Assembly: GCF_002210285.1 (NCBI RefSeq)
Contig: NZ_MWQE01000004.1
Span: 124,001-188,000, forward strand
From: Fibrobacter sp. UWR2
Lineage (GTDB): Bacteria > Fibrobacterota > Fibrobacteria > Fibrobacterales > Fibrobacteraceae
Length of the DNA: 64,000 nucleotides
Direction: 5' to 3'
The notes below the pieces were generated by a model. That model worked only from the letters and a program-made list of their open reading frames with translations, was not told the DNA's origin and searched no databases. Both the position numbers and the translations under genes were made by a program. Below, in pieces: positions 53,742 through 64,000 of this stretch (position 1 is its first letter; every line of letters starts with the position of its first letter).

Positions 53742-54554
53742 ATGCAGCAATACTTAGACTTACTTCGTGACATTCTTGAAAACGGTGTGGACCGTTCCGA
53801 CCGTACGGGAACGGGAACGCGCTCCGTATTTGGCCGCCAGTGCCGTTACGACCTTTCCAAAGGGTTCCCCTGCCTTACCACCAAGAAACTCCACCTGCGT
53901 TCGATTATCCACGAACTCCTGTGGTTCCTGAAGGGCGACACGAACATCAAGTACCTGCACGATAACAAGGTCACCATATGGGATGAATGGGCCGACGAGA
54001 ATGGCGACCTGGGCCCGGTCTATGGCCACCAGTGGCGCTCTTGGCCGACCCCCGATGGCGGGCACATCGACCAGATTCAGAACTTAATCAATAGCCTCAA
54101 GAACAATCCGGATTCACGCAGGCACTTGGTGTGCGCATGGAATGTGGCCGAAGTTGACAAGATGGCCCTGCCGCCTTGCCACTGCCTGTTCCAGTTCTAC
54201 GTGGGTGGAGTGGGTGCTTCGGGCAAGCGCAAACTCAGCTGCCAACTGTACCAGCGCAGTGCGGACACGTTCCTCGGCGTTCCGTTCAATATTGCGTCCT
54301 ATGCGCTGCTGACGCTCATGCTTGCACAGGTCTGCGACTACGAACCGGGTGAGTTTATCCATACTCTCGGCGATACGCACCTGTACTCCAATCACTTCGA
54401 ACAGGCGAAGGAACAGCTTACGCGTACGCCGCGCAAGCTCCCGACGATGAAGCTCAATCCCGAAATCAAGGACCTGTTCGAATTCAAGTTCGAGGACTTC
54501 GAACTCGTAGATTATGACCCGTGGCCGACCATCAAGGCCCCGATTGCAGTTTAA
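53742..54554 (+). CDS. thyA: Thymidylate synthase
   Basis: 270 residues. [30 protein letters not shown], the catalytic Cys in [30 protein letters not shown] and [13 protein letters not shown]. It makes dTMP from dUMP with methylene-THF. It is followed by folA, whose ATG is one base after its stop, giving the common thyA-folA operon. Confidence 0.97.
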   Translation: MQQYLDLLRDILENGVDRSDRTGTGTRSVFGRQCRYDLSKGFPCLTTKKLHLRSIIHELLWFLKGDTNIKYLHDNKVTIWDEWADENGDLGPVYGHQWRSWPTPDGGHIDQIQNLINSLKNNPDSRRHLVCAWNVAEVDKMALPPCHCLFQFYVGGVGASGKRKLSCQLYQRSADTFLGVPFNIASYALLTLMLAQVCDYEPGEFIHTLGDTHLYSNHFEQAKEQLTRTPRKLPTMKLNPEIKDLFEFKFEDFELVDYDPWPTIKAPIAV

Positions 54555-54555
54555 T

Positions 54556-55044
54556 ATGCTTATCTCTGCTATAGTCGCAATTTCAAGGAACAATGTCATC
54601 GGCCGTGACGGACACTTGCCGTGGCACCTGTCTGCCGACCTCAAGCGTTTCAAGGCCATCACGACGGGGCATTCCATTATCCTCGGGCGCAAGAACTACG
54701 ACGATATCGGACGCCCGCTTCCGAACCGCACGAACTACGTGCTCACGCGGAACACGGCGTTCGAGGCTCCAGGCAGCATTGTCTGCGGTAGCCTCGAACT
54801 GGCCTTGAACAAGGCTAGCGCTGCCGGCGAGAGTGAGTGCTTTATCATAGGCGGCGCCGCCGTGTACCGCGAGGCGATGCCCCTGGTGAAAAAGATGTAC
54901 GTGACCCGTGTGGAATCTGACGTAGATGGCGACGTGTTTTTCCCGGAATGGGGCGAGGGCTGGCATAAGGTGAGTGAGGAATCTTTCCCTGCCGACGAGA
55001 AAAACGACTTCCCGACGGTGTTCGAAGTCTGGGAAAGGGATTAG
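54556..55044 (+). CDS. folA: Dihydrofolate reductase
   Basis: 162 residues from ATG 54556, right after thyA; an ATG at 54514 in frame would give a non-conserved tail. Motifs ISAIVAISRNNVIGRDGHLPWHLSADLKRFK, MGRKN-type LGRKNYDD, and CFIIGGAAVYREAMPL, ending with WHKVSEESFP. It regenerates THF from the dihydrofolate made by ThyA. Confidence 0.95.
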   Translation: MLISAIVAISRNNVIGRDGHLPWHLSADLKRFKAITTGHSIILGRKNYDDIGRPLPNRTNYVLTRNTAFEAPGSIVCGSLELALNKASAAGESECFIIGGAAVYREAMPLVKKMYVTRVESDVDGDVFFPEWGEGWHKVSEESFPADEKNDFPTVFEVWERD

Positions 55045-55078
55045 TTACAACTTGGAATAATTTTTTAGAAAATTGTCT

Positions 55079-55107
55079 CCCTCGATTTTGTCGGGGGTCT
55101 CTTTTTT
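55079..55107 (+). terminator. Terminator of thyA-folA
   Basis: CCCTCGA-ttttg-TCGGGGG with one G-T pair, then TCTCTTTTTT. Confidence 0.8.
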
Positions 55108-55122
55108 GTATAGATTAAAAAC

Positions 55123-56421
55123 ATGCTGGACTTAAATGTATTCTACCGTTTGGCGGCAGCGATTGGCATCGGCCTTATCATAGGCATGCAGCGCGAGCAC
55201 ACCTATTCCGACAAGGATGACAGACACCCTGCCGGTGTACGCACGTTTACCCTGGTTGCGCTTGTGGGGGCTATTTCTGCTCTGCTCAGTGACCAGATGC
55301 AGGGGCTTGCCCCGTTCGTGACAGGCTTTATCGTGGTAGGCATGCTCCTGATGGCATCGCACATTTCTTTTGCGATAGGGCACAGGCCCCAGGAAGGGCG
55401 GCCTGTTGTCAGCAGTGACGGCATCACGACAAGCGTTGCCGTGCTGATGGTTTATCTGCTGGGGGCGGTGTGCTGGTACGGCAGGCTCCTTGAAGCATGC
55501 GTGATTGTGGTGGTGATGCTGTGGGTGCTGATGGCAAAAGACCAGTTGCATTCTTTTGCGCAGAAACTTTCGAAGGAAGATATCCTCGCGACGGTCAAGT
55601 TTGCGGTGATATCGGCGTTGATCTTGCCGTTCCTGCCGAATCAGGCTTTCGGACCGCCGGGGCTCGAAGTGCTGAACCCGCACACCATCTGGCTTTTCGT
55701 GGTGTTCATCTCGGGCATAGGCTTTGTGGGCTATGTGCTTATCAAGCTTGTTGGTCCTGGCAAGGGAATCTGGCTTACCGGCCTTCTGGGCGGGCTTGCA
55801 AGCAGTACCGCCCTCACGCTGAACCTTGCAGGGCGCAGCCGCGAAAACGAGGATTATGCCTCGGACTTTACGCTGGGTATCGTGCTCAGCTGGGCGGTGA
55901 TGTACGTGCGTCTTTACCTTATCTGTATCTTCCTGAGCGGTGCGCTGGCAAAACCTCTGGTACTACCGCTCCTGCTCCCGGTGGTGCCGGCGCTCGGGTA
56001 TGCGCTGTTCCTCAAGATTAAGGAAGTCCGCAACCACAGGCAGAAATCCGCCGATTTCACGAACCCCTTCAAGCTTTTGCCGGCAATTAAGTTCGGCCTC
56101 GTGTTTACTGCGGTCATGTTCGTCGCGAATGCGGCGCGCGTTTACCTGGGCTCGGGAGCCTTGCTCGCCTGCAGTTTCTTGGGCGGTGCCGCCGAGATGG
56201 ATGCGGTCGCGTTCTCCGTCATCGACATGAACCTGAAATCGGGGCTTGGCGTGCATGAACTTGTGCTCGCGCTCCTGTTTGCAAGCCTTGCGAATACCCT
56301 TACCAAGGGTGCCCTGGTGTGCTTCCTCGGTGCAAAATCCATGCGTCGCCCGATAATTCCGGCGGTAGTGCTGATTTGCGCCGTGACCGGAGCCTTGATA
56401 GCATTTTATATGGGAAACTAG
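55123..56421 (+). CDS. MgtC/SapB-DUF4010 membrane protein
   Basis: 432 residues, about 12 membrane spans. The N-terminal MgtC-type domain has AAAIGIGLIIGMQREHTYS, GVRTFTLVALVGAISAL and the C-terminal DUF4010 half contains GIGFVGYVLIKLVGPGKG, GLLGGLASSTALTLNLA and LGGAAEMDAVAFSVI. Family members are implicated in Mg2+ limitation and membrane potential. No Mg riboswitch is visible upstream; only 15 bases separate the terminator T-tract and the ATG. Confidence 0.85.
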   Translation: MLDLNVFYRLAAAIGIGLIIGMQREHTYSDKDDRHPAGVRTFTLVALVGAISALLSDQMQGLAPFVTGFIVVGMLLMASHISFAIGHRPQEGRPVVSSDGITTSVAVLMVYLLGAVCWYGRLLEACVIVVVMLWVLMAKDQLHSFAQKLSKEDILATVKFAVISALILPFLPNQAFGPPGLEVLNPHTIWLFVVFISGIGFVGYVLIKLVGPGKGIWLTGLLGGLASSTALTLNLAGRSRENEDYASDFTLGIVLSWAVMYVRLYLICIFLSGALAKPLVLPLLLPVVPALGYALFLKIKEVRNHRQKSADFTNPFKLLPAIKFGLVFTAVMFVANAARVYLGSGALLACSFLGGAAEMDAVAFSVIDMNLKSGLGVHELVLALLFASLANTLTKGALVCFLGAKSMRRPIIPAVVLICAVTGALIAFYMGN

Positions 56422-56441
56422 CCTCTCTTTGCGGGAAATAA

Positions 56442-57932
<1,491 letters not shown>

Positions 57933-57961
57933 GCCTTCGTTGTTGTACCTTTGTAAAAATC

Positions 57962-57996
57962 AATCCTGTTATAGACAAACTATAACAGGATTTTTT
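57962..57996 (+). terminator. Terminator of guaB
   Basis: Perfect 12-base stem AATCCTGTTATA / TATAACAGGATT with seven-base loop and T6. Confidence 0.93.
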
Positions 57997-58003
57997 ATAT
58001 TTG
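57996..58003 (+). promoter_or_regulatory. TAnnTTTG octamer before the 244-residue lipoprotein gene
   Basis: TATATTTG overlaps the end of the guaB terminator T-tract, 21 bases before the ATG at 58024. Same arrangement as at 53455. Confidence 0.5.
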
Positions 58004-58023
58004 AGGTGAAAAAAGGAGTTTGT

Positions 58024-58758
58024 ATGAAAATAAGGTTTGTGGCTCTTTGCTTGTTGGTGTTGTTCTTTGCCTGCTGTTCGTCGGAACGCCAGTTCCTGGA
58101 TGCCGGTTGGACGCAGAAGCCCGCAAAGATGAAAATCCTGTTCACGAAGCCTAGCCTCGTAGTCGAGGATAAGGAGTTCCGGTCGACGGATCCGGCTTAC
58201 GCCAAGACGATGGACATGGTTTTAGGGTGGTTTAATAAACAGAATGATGAAGTCGAGATTCCCGAGGCGATGGAGGTGATTTCGGACTGGTTCAGGGATA
58301 AGATTGATAACGTGATGCAGTTCAATTCGAATGTCCCGAGTGTGGTGGAAAGGGTGTCGAAGAAGAAAATCTCCCGCGATACCGAGAATATGGACGGGGT
58401 CGATGTCAAGATTCCCAAGCTAGAGGCGATGTCGGACAGTTTCGATGTCTACCTGATCCTGGACGAAATCGGGATGCATATATCGAAGGTCGATACCTAT
58501 ATGTCAATGGGACCTTCTTTTGGTCCGACAGGCCTGCCTACGACCCCTGGCGTTGGCCCTAGGTTCCAGGGAGAATCCACACGAATCGATGCGAATTATG
58601 TCGTCTATGACGTGAAGACGGGCAAGCGCCTTGCATACGGTCACCTGGAAGATGGAATGTATCACGAAGACGTTGCCGCCGAAACGGGTTGGTATGACAA
58701 CCTGCGCCAGTTGATGCTGAGAATCCTTGGCACGACTCCGGTGACCCGCTTTAATTAA
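58024..58758 (+). CDS. Hypothetical lipoprotein
   Basis: 244 residues from ATG 58024 (AAAGGAG six bases upstream); an in-frame extension to 57940 lies in the terminator and is rejected. Signal peptide with possible lipidated Cys17 or Cys18 (LFFACCSS). The body (MKILFTKPSLVVEDKEFRS, FDVYLILDEIGMHISKVD, ANYVVYDVKTGKRLAYGHLED) recalls a class of Fibrobacter envelope lipoproteins, without a named family. Confidence 0.75.
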   Translation: MKIRFVALCLLVLFFACCSSERQFLDAGWTQKPAKMKILFTKPSLVVEDKEFRSTDPAYAKTMDMVLGWFNKQNDEVEIPEAMEVISDWFRDKIDNVMQFNSNVPSVVERVSKKKISRDTENMDGVDVKIPKLEAMSDSFDVYLILDEIGMHISKVDTYMSMGPSFGPTGLPTTPGVGPRFQGESTRIDANYVVYDVKTGKRLAYGHLEDGMYHEDVAAETGWYDNLRQLMLRILGTTPVTRFN

Positions 58759-58785
58759 CGGTCTGTTTCTTATACTGTCAAGAAA

Positions 58786-58817
58786 CGAAAAGCCTGTCCG
58801 TAGGGACAGGCTTTTCG
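58786..58817. terminator. Bidirectional terminator between convergent lipoprotein genes
   Basis: 14-base stem CGAAAAGCCTGTCC / GGACAGGCTTTTCG, loop GTAG. Confidence 0.92.
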
Positions 58818-58837
58818 TAAATGTGTAAGAAGGCGTG

Positions 58838-59074
58838 CTAGAAATCCCAGCAGTCCTCGTATAGGGGCGTATGGAGCGTGCCGGCTTCTTCTGCCTCCTT
58901 GGCCTTTTCTTCGGCAACGGCTTTGTCCAGGTCGCATTTCCTCTGGTTGGGGGCGTCTGTTGTCTTGTAGCAGTAGGCGACCCTTTGGCATGCCTTTGCA
59001 GAGTTGCTGTCACCGCAGGCGGTGAGCAGGCAAAGTATGGCTAGGGACGATGCGGCAATAAGAAATTTCTTCAT
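58838..59074 (-). CDS. Small lipoprotein
   Basis: 78 residues from the ATG at 59074 (AGGA five bases upstream); longer reading frames start less plausibly. Signal peptide with lipobox LTAC (Cys20). Mature part of about 58 residues has four Cys (CQRVAYCYK, RKCDLD, EDCWDF) and a lysine/glutamate helix KAVAEEKAKEAEEAG. No family recognised. Confidence 0.75.
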   Translation of the reverse strand: MKKFLIAASSLAILCLLTACGDSNSAKACQRVAYCYKTTDAPNQRKCDLDKAVAEEKAKEAEEAGTLHTPLYEDCWDF

Positions 59075-59214
59075 AAACATCCTCATTCTTTTAGTTCCTA
59101 ATGTATAATTTATTCGCATAAAAAGCACGTGTGCCGTTGTAAAAAATCGATTTTTGCCACATTTTAGGGCTAAAATACAGGTATTGCGTGTCTTAAATTG
59201 CTAATTTTTGATTG

Positions 59215-61566
59215 ATGAAGAGCTTCCTCACGAAAATTTTCGCTATCGCGGTACTGCTCATTGCTTTCGTTTCCTGTTCTGACGAAGACGAAGGCACCGA
59301 GTTCCTTTTTGACCGCGAAATCATGGAAATGAGCGTCCTTCGCAGCTGTGTCGACGAAAAAGATACTTCGGCCTGCTACCGCATCCGCTTCCGTCTGCCT
59401 ATCGAGAAGGAAGACCTGTCGTATATCCATGTGTGGCTCGATACGACTGTAATCGACGATACCTCGAAGGCCGTGACTTCGAAACAAATCGGTAAGGCGG
59501 ACACGTCCCTTGAATATGGTGAAGATTTCACAAGGCTCTATGATACGCTCGACCTTACCGATATGGTCAAGGATTACCTGGAAACTTATAAGAGCCTCCA
59601 GGTGGCATTCTTCTGCGAGTATTCCGACGACGAGGATCCTGGCTCTGTGCAGCGCGTTATCCTGCATTTCGGGGATAGCATTCCTCCTGCCAACGTGACC
59701 TTCTCTGCCGAATCCACATGGACTGACGGCATAATGTTCGAATGGTACCGCCCGACGGACCAGACTGATTTCTACAAGATGTCGGAACTTTCGGGAATTA
59801 TTGTCGGCTACAATGTCGTCATCTATTCCGAAGACAAGAGCGTAGACTTGCGCGATATCAAGGTAACCGTGACTACGGCCGAGGGTGTAGATTCTACGGG
59901 TACCGAATTTTACAGACGCCATGCGCGTGTCCGTGCGACATTCGATTCGGTCTGGATTGATACTGCGCTCTCGCATACCGATAAGGACAAGAACAAACTG
60001 CGTATCGCTGTTCTCGACGGGATGGGCTTTGATTTCGAGAATGATTCCCTGAACCGCTACCGCATGGTCGTCGAGGGCTTGCGCCCTAACTCCATCTATA
60101 CGGTCGGCATTACGGCATGGGATTCTGCCGGTAATTCTTCGAGCAAGGAAGATCTTTCTACTGTCGACAAGAACAAACGATTCGATACGACGGATTCGGT
60201 CGCGCCGGTCATGGCGAAGAAGCTGTTCTTCATGGAAGATTCGCTTTTCCCGGGTATGGCGCGCCTGGATAGCAACAACAGGCTCCGCATATTCTGGAGT
60301 ATGAGTGTCGACCCGTACAAGACTGACCATCCGGTCAAGTCCGATTCTGTAATCGACATTCCTGATTCGTGCCTGTTTACTCTTTGCTACGATACGGTCG
60401 CCACGTATGTGGTCGAGCATTACGATGTTATTGCGAAGGAATGGAAAAGTTATCTCAAGCCGGGCGATACGGCCCATTTCAATACGTTGTATGTGCTGGA
60501 AAACGATACCATGACCCTTAAGACGGATACCCTGGTACTTTCGGCCATCGAATCGTTCGTGACCGATACCATACGCTGGGTTTCTCCGGGCGATACGATT
60601 ATCTTCCGCATCCGTTCCAAGGACAAGTCCGGCTATTATTCTGCAGCTTTGATTGATACCGTTTATGTTTCCCCGGGTGCGCTTGCTTCCGAGCTGAATT
60701 GTCCAGAAGGCTTTGTTCCAGTTTCCGCGGGCGATTCGCTGAAGTTCTGCATGGAGCGTTATGAACATCGGGACGATTCGGGCGCGTTTGTCAATAACGT
60801 GCTGCATTCCGAGGCGGTTGCTGCATGCGAGGCGGTCTCTGCCTCCGGCTTTACCGTGAGCCTCTGCAAGGAACGCGACTGGGAACTGGTCTGCCTTTCG
60901 GGCGGTACGCTTGCCTATGGCGTCTTGAACGAGCGGTCCGTCGACGCGACGGAATACCTGTTCTCTTACTGCAATGTCGGTACGAATGATTCAATCTCTG
61001 CAGCGGATGTGTCCAGGCGTGACTACCGCTGTACGAACCCGATGGGCGTGAAGGATATGCCCGGCCAGTACCAGGAATGGGTTATCGGCAGGTCCGAAGA
61101 TACGGTTGCTGTTGCGAAGGGTTCCAGCTATAAGGTCTATGGCGGGCTCGATAGGGAATCGCTCGCACTTTGCACTAACCGTTCGTTCCCGTACTATACG
61201 CGCCTTGCCTATACGACGGATACCGTGTACCTGTACCGCGAAGGAGCGAAGGTCGATACGGTGTTTGCTGCCGATACGTCGCGCACGCTCTACAAGAAGC
61301 TTTCCAAGAAAGATTTCAAGGATAGCCTGCAGTTCTTCGACGTGCAGGATTCCGCTGGCAATTCCATTGGCGAAGACTACGCGCTTTATTCCGAATACAA
61401 GCAGGGTGGCGACGAATGGCTCGATACGCTGGGTAACGGGCTTAAGTATGTGCCGACCGAGGTCAAGGTCGTATTTTTGACTGGGGACAAGGTGTCTTAC
61501 CGTCAGGCGGCCGCATTCTACAAGTCTCCGACAATTGGGTTCCGCTGCTGCGCCTATCCGGAGTAG
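59215..61566 (+). CDS. Large lipoprotein with C-terminal formylglycine-enzyme/FISUMP-like domain
   Basis: 783 residues from ATG 59215. Lipobox FVSC (Cys21). Middle part is beta-rich with fibronectin-III-like pieces (PPANVTFSAESTWTDGIMFEWYRP, NSIYTVGITAWDSAGNSSS). The last 250 residues begin CPEGFVPVSAGDSLKFCMERYEH and include SEAVAACEAV, LCKERDWELVC, QEWVIG and the end TIGFRCCAYPE, a sequence layout of the sulfatase-modifying-enzyme/C-type-lectin fold, as in FISUMP. No catalytic Cys pair of FGE identified. Likely surface protein; no Shine-Dalgarno seen. Confidence 0.75.
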   Translation: MKSFLTKIFAIAVLLIAFVSCSDEDEGTEFLFDREIMEMSVLRSCVDEKDTSACYRIRFRLPIEKEDLSYIHVWLDTTVIDDTSKAVTSKQIGKADTSLEYGEDFTRLYDTLDLTDMVKDYLETYKSLQVAFFCEYSDDEDPGSVQRVILHFGDSIPPANVTFSAESTWTDGIMFEWYRPTDQTDFYKMSELSGIIVGYNVVIYSEDKSVDLRDIKVTVTTAEGVDSTGTEFYRRHARVRATFDSVWIDTALSHTDKDKNKLRIAVLDGMGFDFENDSLNRYRMVVEGLRPNSIYTVGITAWDSAGNSSSKEDLSTVDKNKRFDTTDSVAPVMAKKLFFMEDSLFPGMARLDSNNRLRIFWSMSVDPYKTDHPVKSDSVIDIPDSCLFTLCYDTVATYVVEHYDVIAKEWKSYLKPGDTAHFNTLYVLENDTMTLKTDTLVLSAIESFVTDTIRWVSPGDTIIFRIRSKDKSGYYSAALIDTVYVSPGALASELNCPEGFVPVSAGDSLKFCMERYEHRDDSGAFVNNVLHSEAVAACEAVSASGFTVSLCKERDWELVCLSGGTLAYGVLNERSVDATEYLFSYCNVGTNDSISAADVSRRDYRCTNPMGVKDMPGQYQEWVIGRSEDTVAVAKGSSYKVYGGLDRESLALCTNRSFPYYTRLAYTTDTVYLYREGAKVDTVFAADTSRTLYKKLSKKDFKDSLQFFDVQDSAGNSIGEDYALYSEYKQGGDEWLDTLGNGLKYVPTEVKVVFLTGDKVSYRQAAAFYKSPTIGFRCCAYPE

Positions 61567-61571
61567 GGTAA

Positions 61572-62360
61572 ATGCAAATAGAAGATTTCCTGTCTGTCGC
61601 TGAATCGCTTGCCAAGCAGGCGGGCGACCTCTGCCTTGAAATCCAGCAGGATTTGGGCAATGTTCATTACAAGTCTCAAAAGGATGTCGTGACGCGCGCG
61701 GATATCGCGAGCGAGAAACTCATTGTGGAAGGAATCCGCAAGGCCTTCCCGACACATTGCATCCGCACCGAGGAGGCGGGTGTCATTGAAGGCGAGGATC
61801 CGCGGTTCCGCTGGATTATCGATCCGGTAGATGGAACCGTGAACTTTAGCCGCGGTATCCCGCTGTGGGGTATTTCCATTGCTCTCCATTTTGAGGGCAA
61901 GCCCCTGTTGGCGGCAATCAACCTGCCGAAGCTCGGGGAACTCTATACGGCGGCCCGCGGGCATGGCGCCTTCATGAACGGAATGCCCATCCATGTAAGC
62001 CAGGAATCTGACTCTATCCATGCCATCGTCTCGAATGGCGACTTCAATGTGGGCGATGCCTCCAAAATCAATGCCCAGAATTCCCGCAATTTTGCCCACG
62101 AGGCAGAGGCCTTCGAGAGGGTCAAGTGCCTCGGTTCTGCGGTAATCGAGGGCTGCTTTACCGCCTGTGGGCGCATAGACTGCTTCGTGATGACCATGAG
62201 CTACCCCTGGGACATTGCCGCCATAGCCTTGATGGTGGAGGAGGCGGGCGGAAAATCGACCCGCATAGATGGCGCTCCCCTGGAATTTGTTGATGCGGAA
62301 CAGGCTATTTTCAGCAATGGCGTGCTGCATGACACCCTGATTCGCACATTATCCATGTAA
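61572..62360 (+). CDS. suhB: Inositol-monophosphatase-family protein
   Basis: 262 residues. Metal sites: EEAGVIEG (Glu), DPVDGTVNF (two Asp) and YPWDIAAIALMVEEAGG (Asp). Starts five bases after the previous gene, possibly cotranscribed. Family members hydrolyse inositol-1-phosphate or act as SuhB in rRNA antitermination; the sequence cannot separate these, so the symbol is tentative. Confidence 0.88.
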   Translation: MQIEDFLSVAESLAKQAGDLCLEIQQDLGNVHYKSQKDVVTRADIASEKLIVEGIRKAFPTHCIRTEEAGVIEGEDPRFRWIIDPVDGTVNFSRGIPLWGISIALHFEGKPLLAAINLPKLGELYTAARGHGAFMNGMPIHVSQESDSIHAIVSNGDFNVGDASKINAQNSRNFAHEAEAFERVKCLGSAVIEGCFTACGRIDCFVMTMSYPWDIAAIALMVEEAGGKSTRIDGAPLEFVDAEQAIFSNGVLHDTLIRTLSM

Positions 62361-62362
62361 AC

Positions 62363-62394
62363 AATCTTTTCGTATGCAAATACGATAAAAGATT
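62363..62394 (+). terminator. Hairpin between suhB-like gene and GH9 gene
   Basis: AATCTTTTCGTAT / ATACGATAAAAGATT with a two-base bulge, followed by TTATATTG, which may double as -10 box for the GH9 gene. Confidence 0.6.
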
Positions 62395-62441
62395 TTATAT
62401 TGTTGCGCGGTGGGATTGTGTGCGAACACTCGGAGGTGTTA

Positions 62442-64000
62442 ATGAATCTGAAAAAGAGTCTTTTTGCCGCTGTTTCTGTGCTGAGTTTAGCCCCGATGGT
62501 GGCTTTTGCTTCTCTTAGCGAAGATGACTATGTCGAAGCGGCCTGGATGACGACTCGCTTTTTTGGCGCCCAGCGTTCGGGCCAGGGGCCGAACTGGGTT
62601 CTCGACGGAACCAACCATACGACAAGTTTCCTAAAGGACAGCTACAACGGAAAGGATGTTTCCGGCGGCTGGTTTGACTGTGGCGACCACGTGATGTACG
62701 GGCAGTCTCAGGGCTATGCCTCCTACGTTTTGGCCCTGAGCTATGCAGAATTCCGACCTGGATTTTACGACCTCTATACCGGCGACTACACTGACTACAA
62801 GGCTAGCAATGACTACACCCGCAAGGGCGGCAAATCTAACGGCTTGCGCGACTTGCTCGAAGAACTCCGCTACGAGGCCGATTTTTGGGTCAAGGCAGCC
62901 ATCAGCAGTTCCGCTTTCGTGACCGTGAAGGGTGACGGCAATGCCGACCACAAGAAGTGGGTTACGGCGGGCATGATGAGTACGCTGGGTTCTGGTGACG
63001 GTGGCGACCCCAGGTCGATTACCGGCAATGCAAACGATGGCTTTACCCCGGGCATGGCTTCGGCAATGCTTGCCGTGATGGCCCGTGTCGACCCCGACTC
63101 CGCAAACAGGAAGAAGTACCTGGAAGCGGCAAAGGTCGCCTATTCGTACGCCAAGTCCCACAGTGGCGTTACCAATTCCGGTGGTTTCTATGAATCCAAC
63201 TGGTGGGACGGCCGCTGGAAGGATGGTCCGTTCCTTGCGTCACTTGAATTATTCCGCACCACCAAGGACGAAAAGTATAAGACCGAAGCCGAAGAATGGT
63301 TCTTTGACCTCAAATTTGCCTCGGGTAGCTATACTCGCCTCAACTATTCCAATGTCGTTCCGCTTTCCGTGGTGATGGCCGAAGGCGTGTTTGCCTGGCC
63401 TCCGCAGGCGGGCTCCTTCTACGATGCGGAGCAGTTCTTGTCCAACATTTACCAGAAGAAGGCCAAGGACGGCATTTTCATGGGTGAAACCGGTGGTGGC
63501 GGATCATTCTCCGTGCGTTCCCCGGCTGGCGGTGCGTTCCTCTATGCGCTTGTGTCCAAGTTCTACAACGAGGACAAGTACGACGAAATCATCGAGAAGA
63601 ACGTCGCATACTTGCTCGGCGACAACAGCAACAAGAAATCGTATGTGGTTGGCTTTACCAAGAACGGAGCTAGTGCCCCGAAGTCGCCGCATCACCGCGG
63701 TTACTATGCCAACGAGGATCCGGGTCGTGAAGTCGATTCCGGTTTGCAGCCGCCCGAAAAGAACAAACTCCTGGGAGGCTTGATTGCCGGCGATTTCAAC
63801 AGCGGTAGCCACAGCGGGACTGTTTCCAACTGGCAGGTGAACGAGGTCTGCGTCGATATGAACGCTCCTCTTGTCGGTGCTCTCGGTTATATCCTGAGCA
63901 AGAAGGCTCCGGTAACTATGGAAAACGAGAAAGAGGAAGAAGAGGAAGAACCGCAGGATACGTCCGATGTCATTCCGGGCGTGGTCAATCTTCCTGGCCT
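62442..64000 (+). CDS. GH9 endoglucanase, exported (3' end outside window)
   Basis: 519 complete codons seen, open to the edge. Signal peptide 1-23 (SVLSLAPMVAFAS). Family 9 motifs: GGWFDCGDHVMYG with the catalytic-base aspartates (Asp79, Asp82), the segment TPGMASAMLAVMARVDPDS, SPHHRGYYANEDPG and NEVCVDMNAPLVGAL with the acid Glu468. An acidic linker with a run of Glu follows at the edge (EKEEEEEEPQD), so further domains such as a Fibrobacter C-terminal basic domain may lie beyond. Cleaves cellulose beta-1,4 bonds. SD GGAGG is before the ATG. Confidence 0.93.
   Translation, partial: MNLKKSLFAAVSVLSLAPMVAFASLSEDDYVEAAWMTTRFFGAQRSGQGPNWVLDGTNHTTSFLKDSYNGKDVSGGWFDCGDHVMYGQSQGYASYVLALSYAEFRPGFYDLYTGDYTDYKASNDYTRKGGKSNGLRDLLEELRYEADFWVKAAISSSAFVTVKGDGNADHKKWVTAGMMSTLGSGDGGDPRSITGNANDGFTPGMASAMLAVMARVDPDSANRKKYLEAAKVAYSYAKSHSGVTNSGGFYESNWWDGRWKDGPFLASLELFRTTKDEKYKTEAEEWFFDLKFASGSYTRLNYSNVVPLSVVMAEGVFAWPPQAGSFYDAEQFLSNIYQKKAKDGIFMGETGGGGSFSVRSPAGGAFLYALVSKFYNEDKYDEIIEKNVAYLLGDNSNKKSYVVGFTKNGASAPKSPHHRGYYANEDPGREVDSGLQPPEKNKLLGGLIAGDFNSGSHSGTVSNWQVNEVCVDMNAPLVGALGYILSKKAPVTMENEKEEEEEEPQDTSDVIPGVVNLPG

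Overview
The window looks like chromosome of a Fibrobacter species (cellulolytic gut Fibrobacterota). The main evidence is two proteins with the FISUMP domain (Fibrobacter succinogenes major paralogous domain), a secreted GH9 cellulase, a very large cell-surface OmpA protein with thrombospondin-type-3-like repeats, and many SPII lipoproteins. About 59 protein genes are supported. I saw no rRNA, tRNA, CRISPR, prophage or insertion sequence; it is mostly core chromosome with a few lineage-specific surface genes.

Layout. 1-8.1 kb: an outer-membrane barrel gene, a PHP phosphoesterase and an unknown protein on the minus strand; head-to-head with them RNase H1 and mfd; then a TatD nuclease. 8.1-14.1 kb: signal peptidase and lepA (minus), a cyclophilin, a striking Lys/Ala/Pro-rich zinc-finger protein and a TraB/GumN lipoprotein (plus). 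14.1-20.3 kb: argH, ftsB-like and dprA (minus), mazG (plus), a candidate structured small RNA, and fusA (minus). 20.4-27.7 kb: a minus-strand series purU, a membrane protein, pyrE, lipoprotein, outer-membrane protein, DEAD helicase, map, two unknown genes (one EcsC-like). 27.8-37.2 kb: FISUMP protein, hemB, hemL (plus); acyl-CoA synthetase, DUF2334 protein, a 44-residue membrane protein and fabF (minus); a radical SAM/SPASM protein of the AhbC/NirJ type, an AT-rich membrane-protein gene and tadA (plus). 37.3-44.5 kb: a plus-strand run of six close-packed genes that includes a MotA/TolQ-like channel protein with a long helical tail, a MotB/OmpA-like partner and two helical cytosolic partners, then a two-domain FISUMP lipoprotein. 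44.7-64 kb: subtilase-like protein, ilvBH, radC, the giant OmpA protein, thyA-folA, an MgtC/DUF4010 membrane protein, guaB, several lipoproteins, suhB and the start of a GH9 endoglucanase.

Best candidate for an undescribed system: the gene set at 38864-42728 (helical protein, MotA/TolQ-like protein, MotB/OmpA-like protein, DUF2894-like protein). It has the order and sequence traits of the DUF3348-DUF802-OmpA-DUF2894 neighbourhood of Proteobacteria, for which I know no assigned function. It resembles a proton-driven stator complex, like flagellar MotAB or the ZorAB part of Zorya, but without motor, nuclease or helicase genes nearby. In this genome it sits behind a lipoprotein gene and a beta-helix protein gene.

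Other points of interest are a recurrent promoter-like octamer TAnnTTTG just upstream of many starts (resembling the Bacteroidetes -7 element), several genes where that octamer leaves almost no 5' leader, a long hairpin able to hide the dprA ribosome-binding site, and three copies of a GTCATTC...GAATC hairpin repeat.
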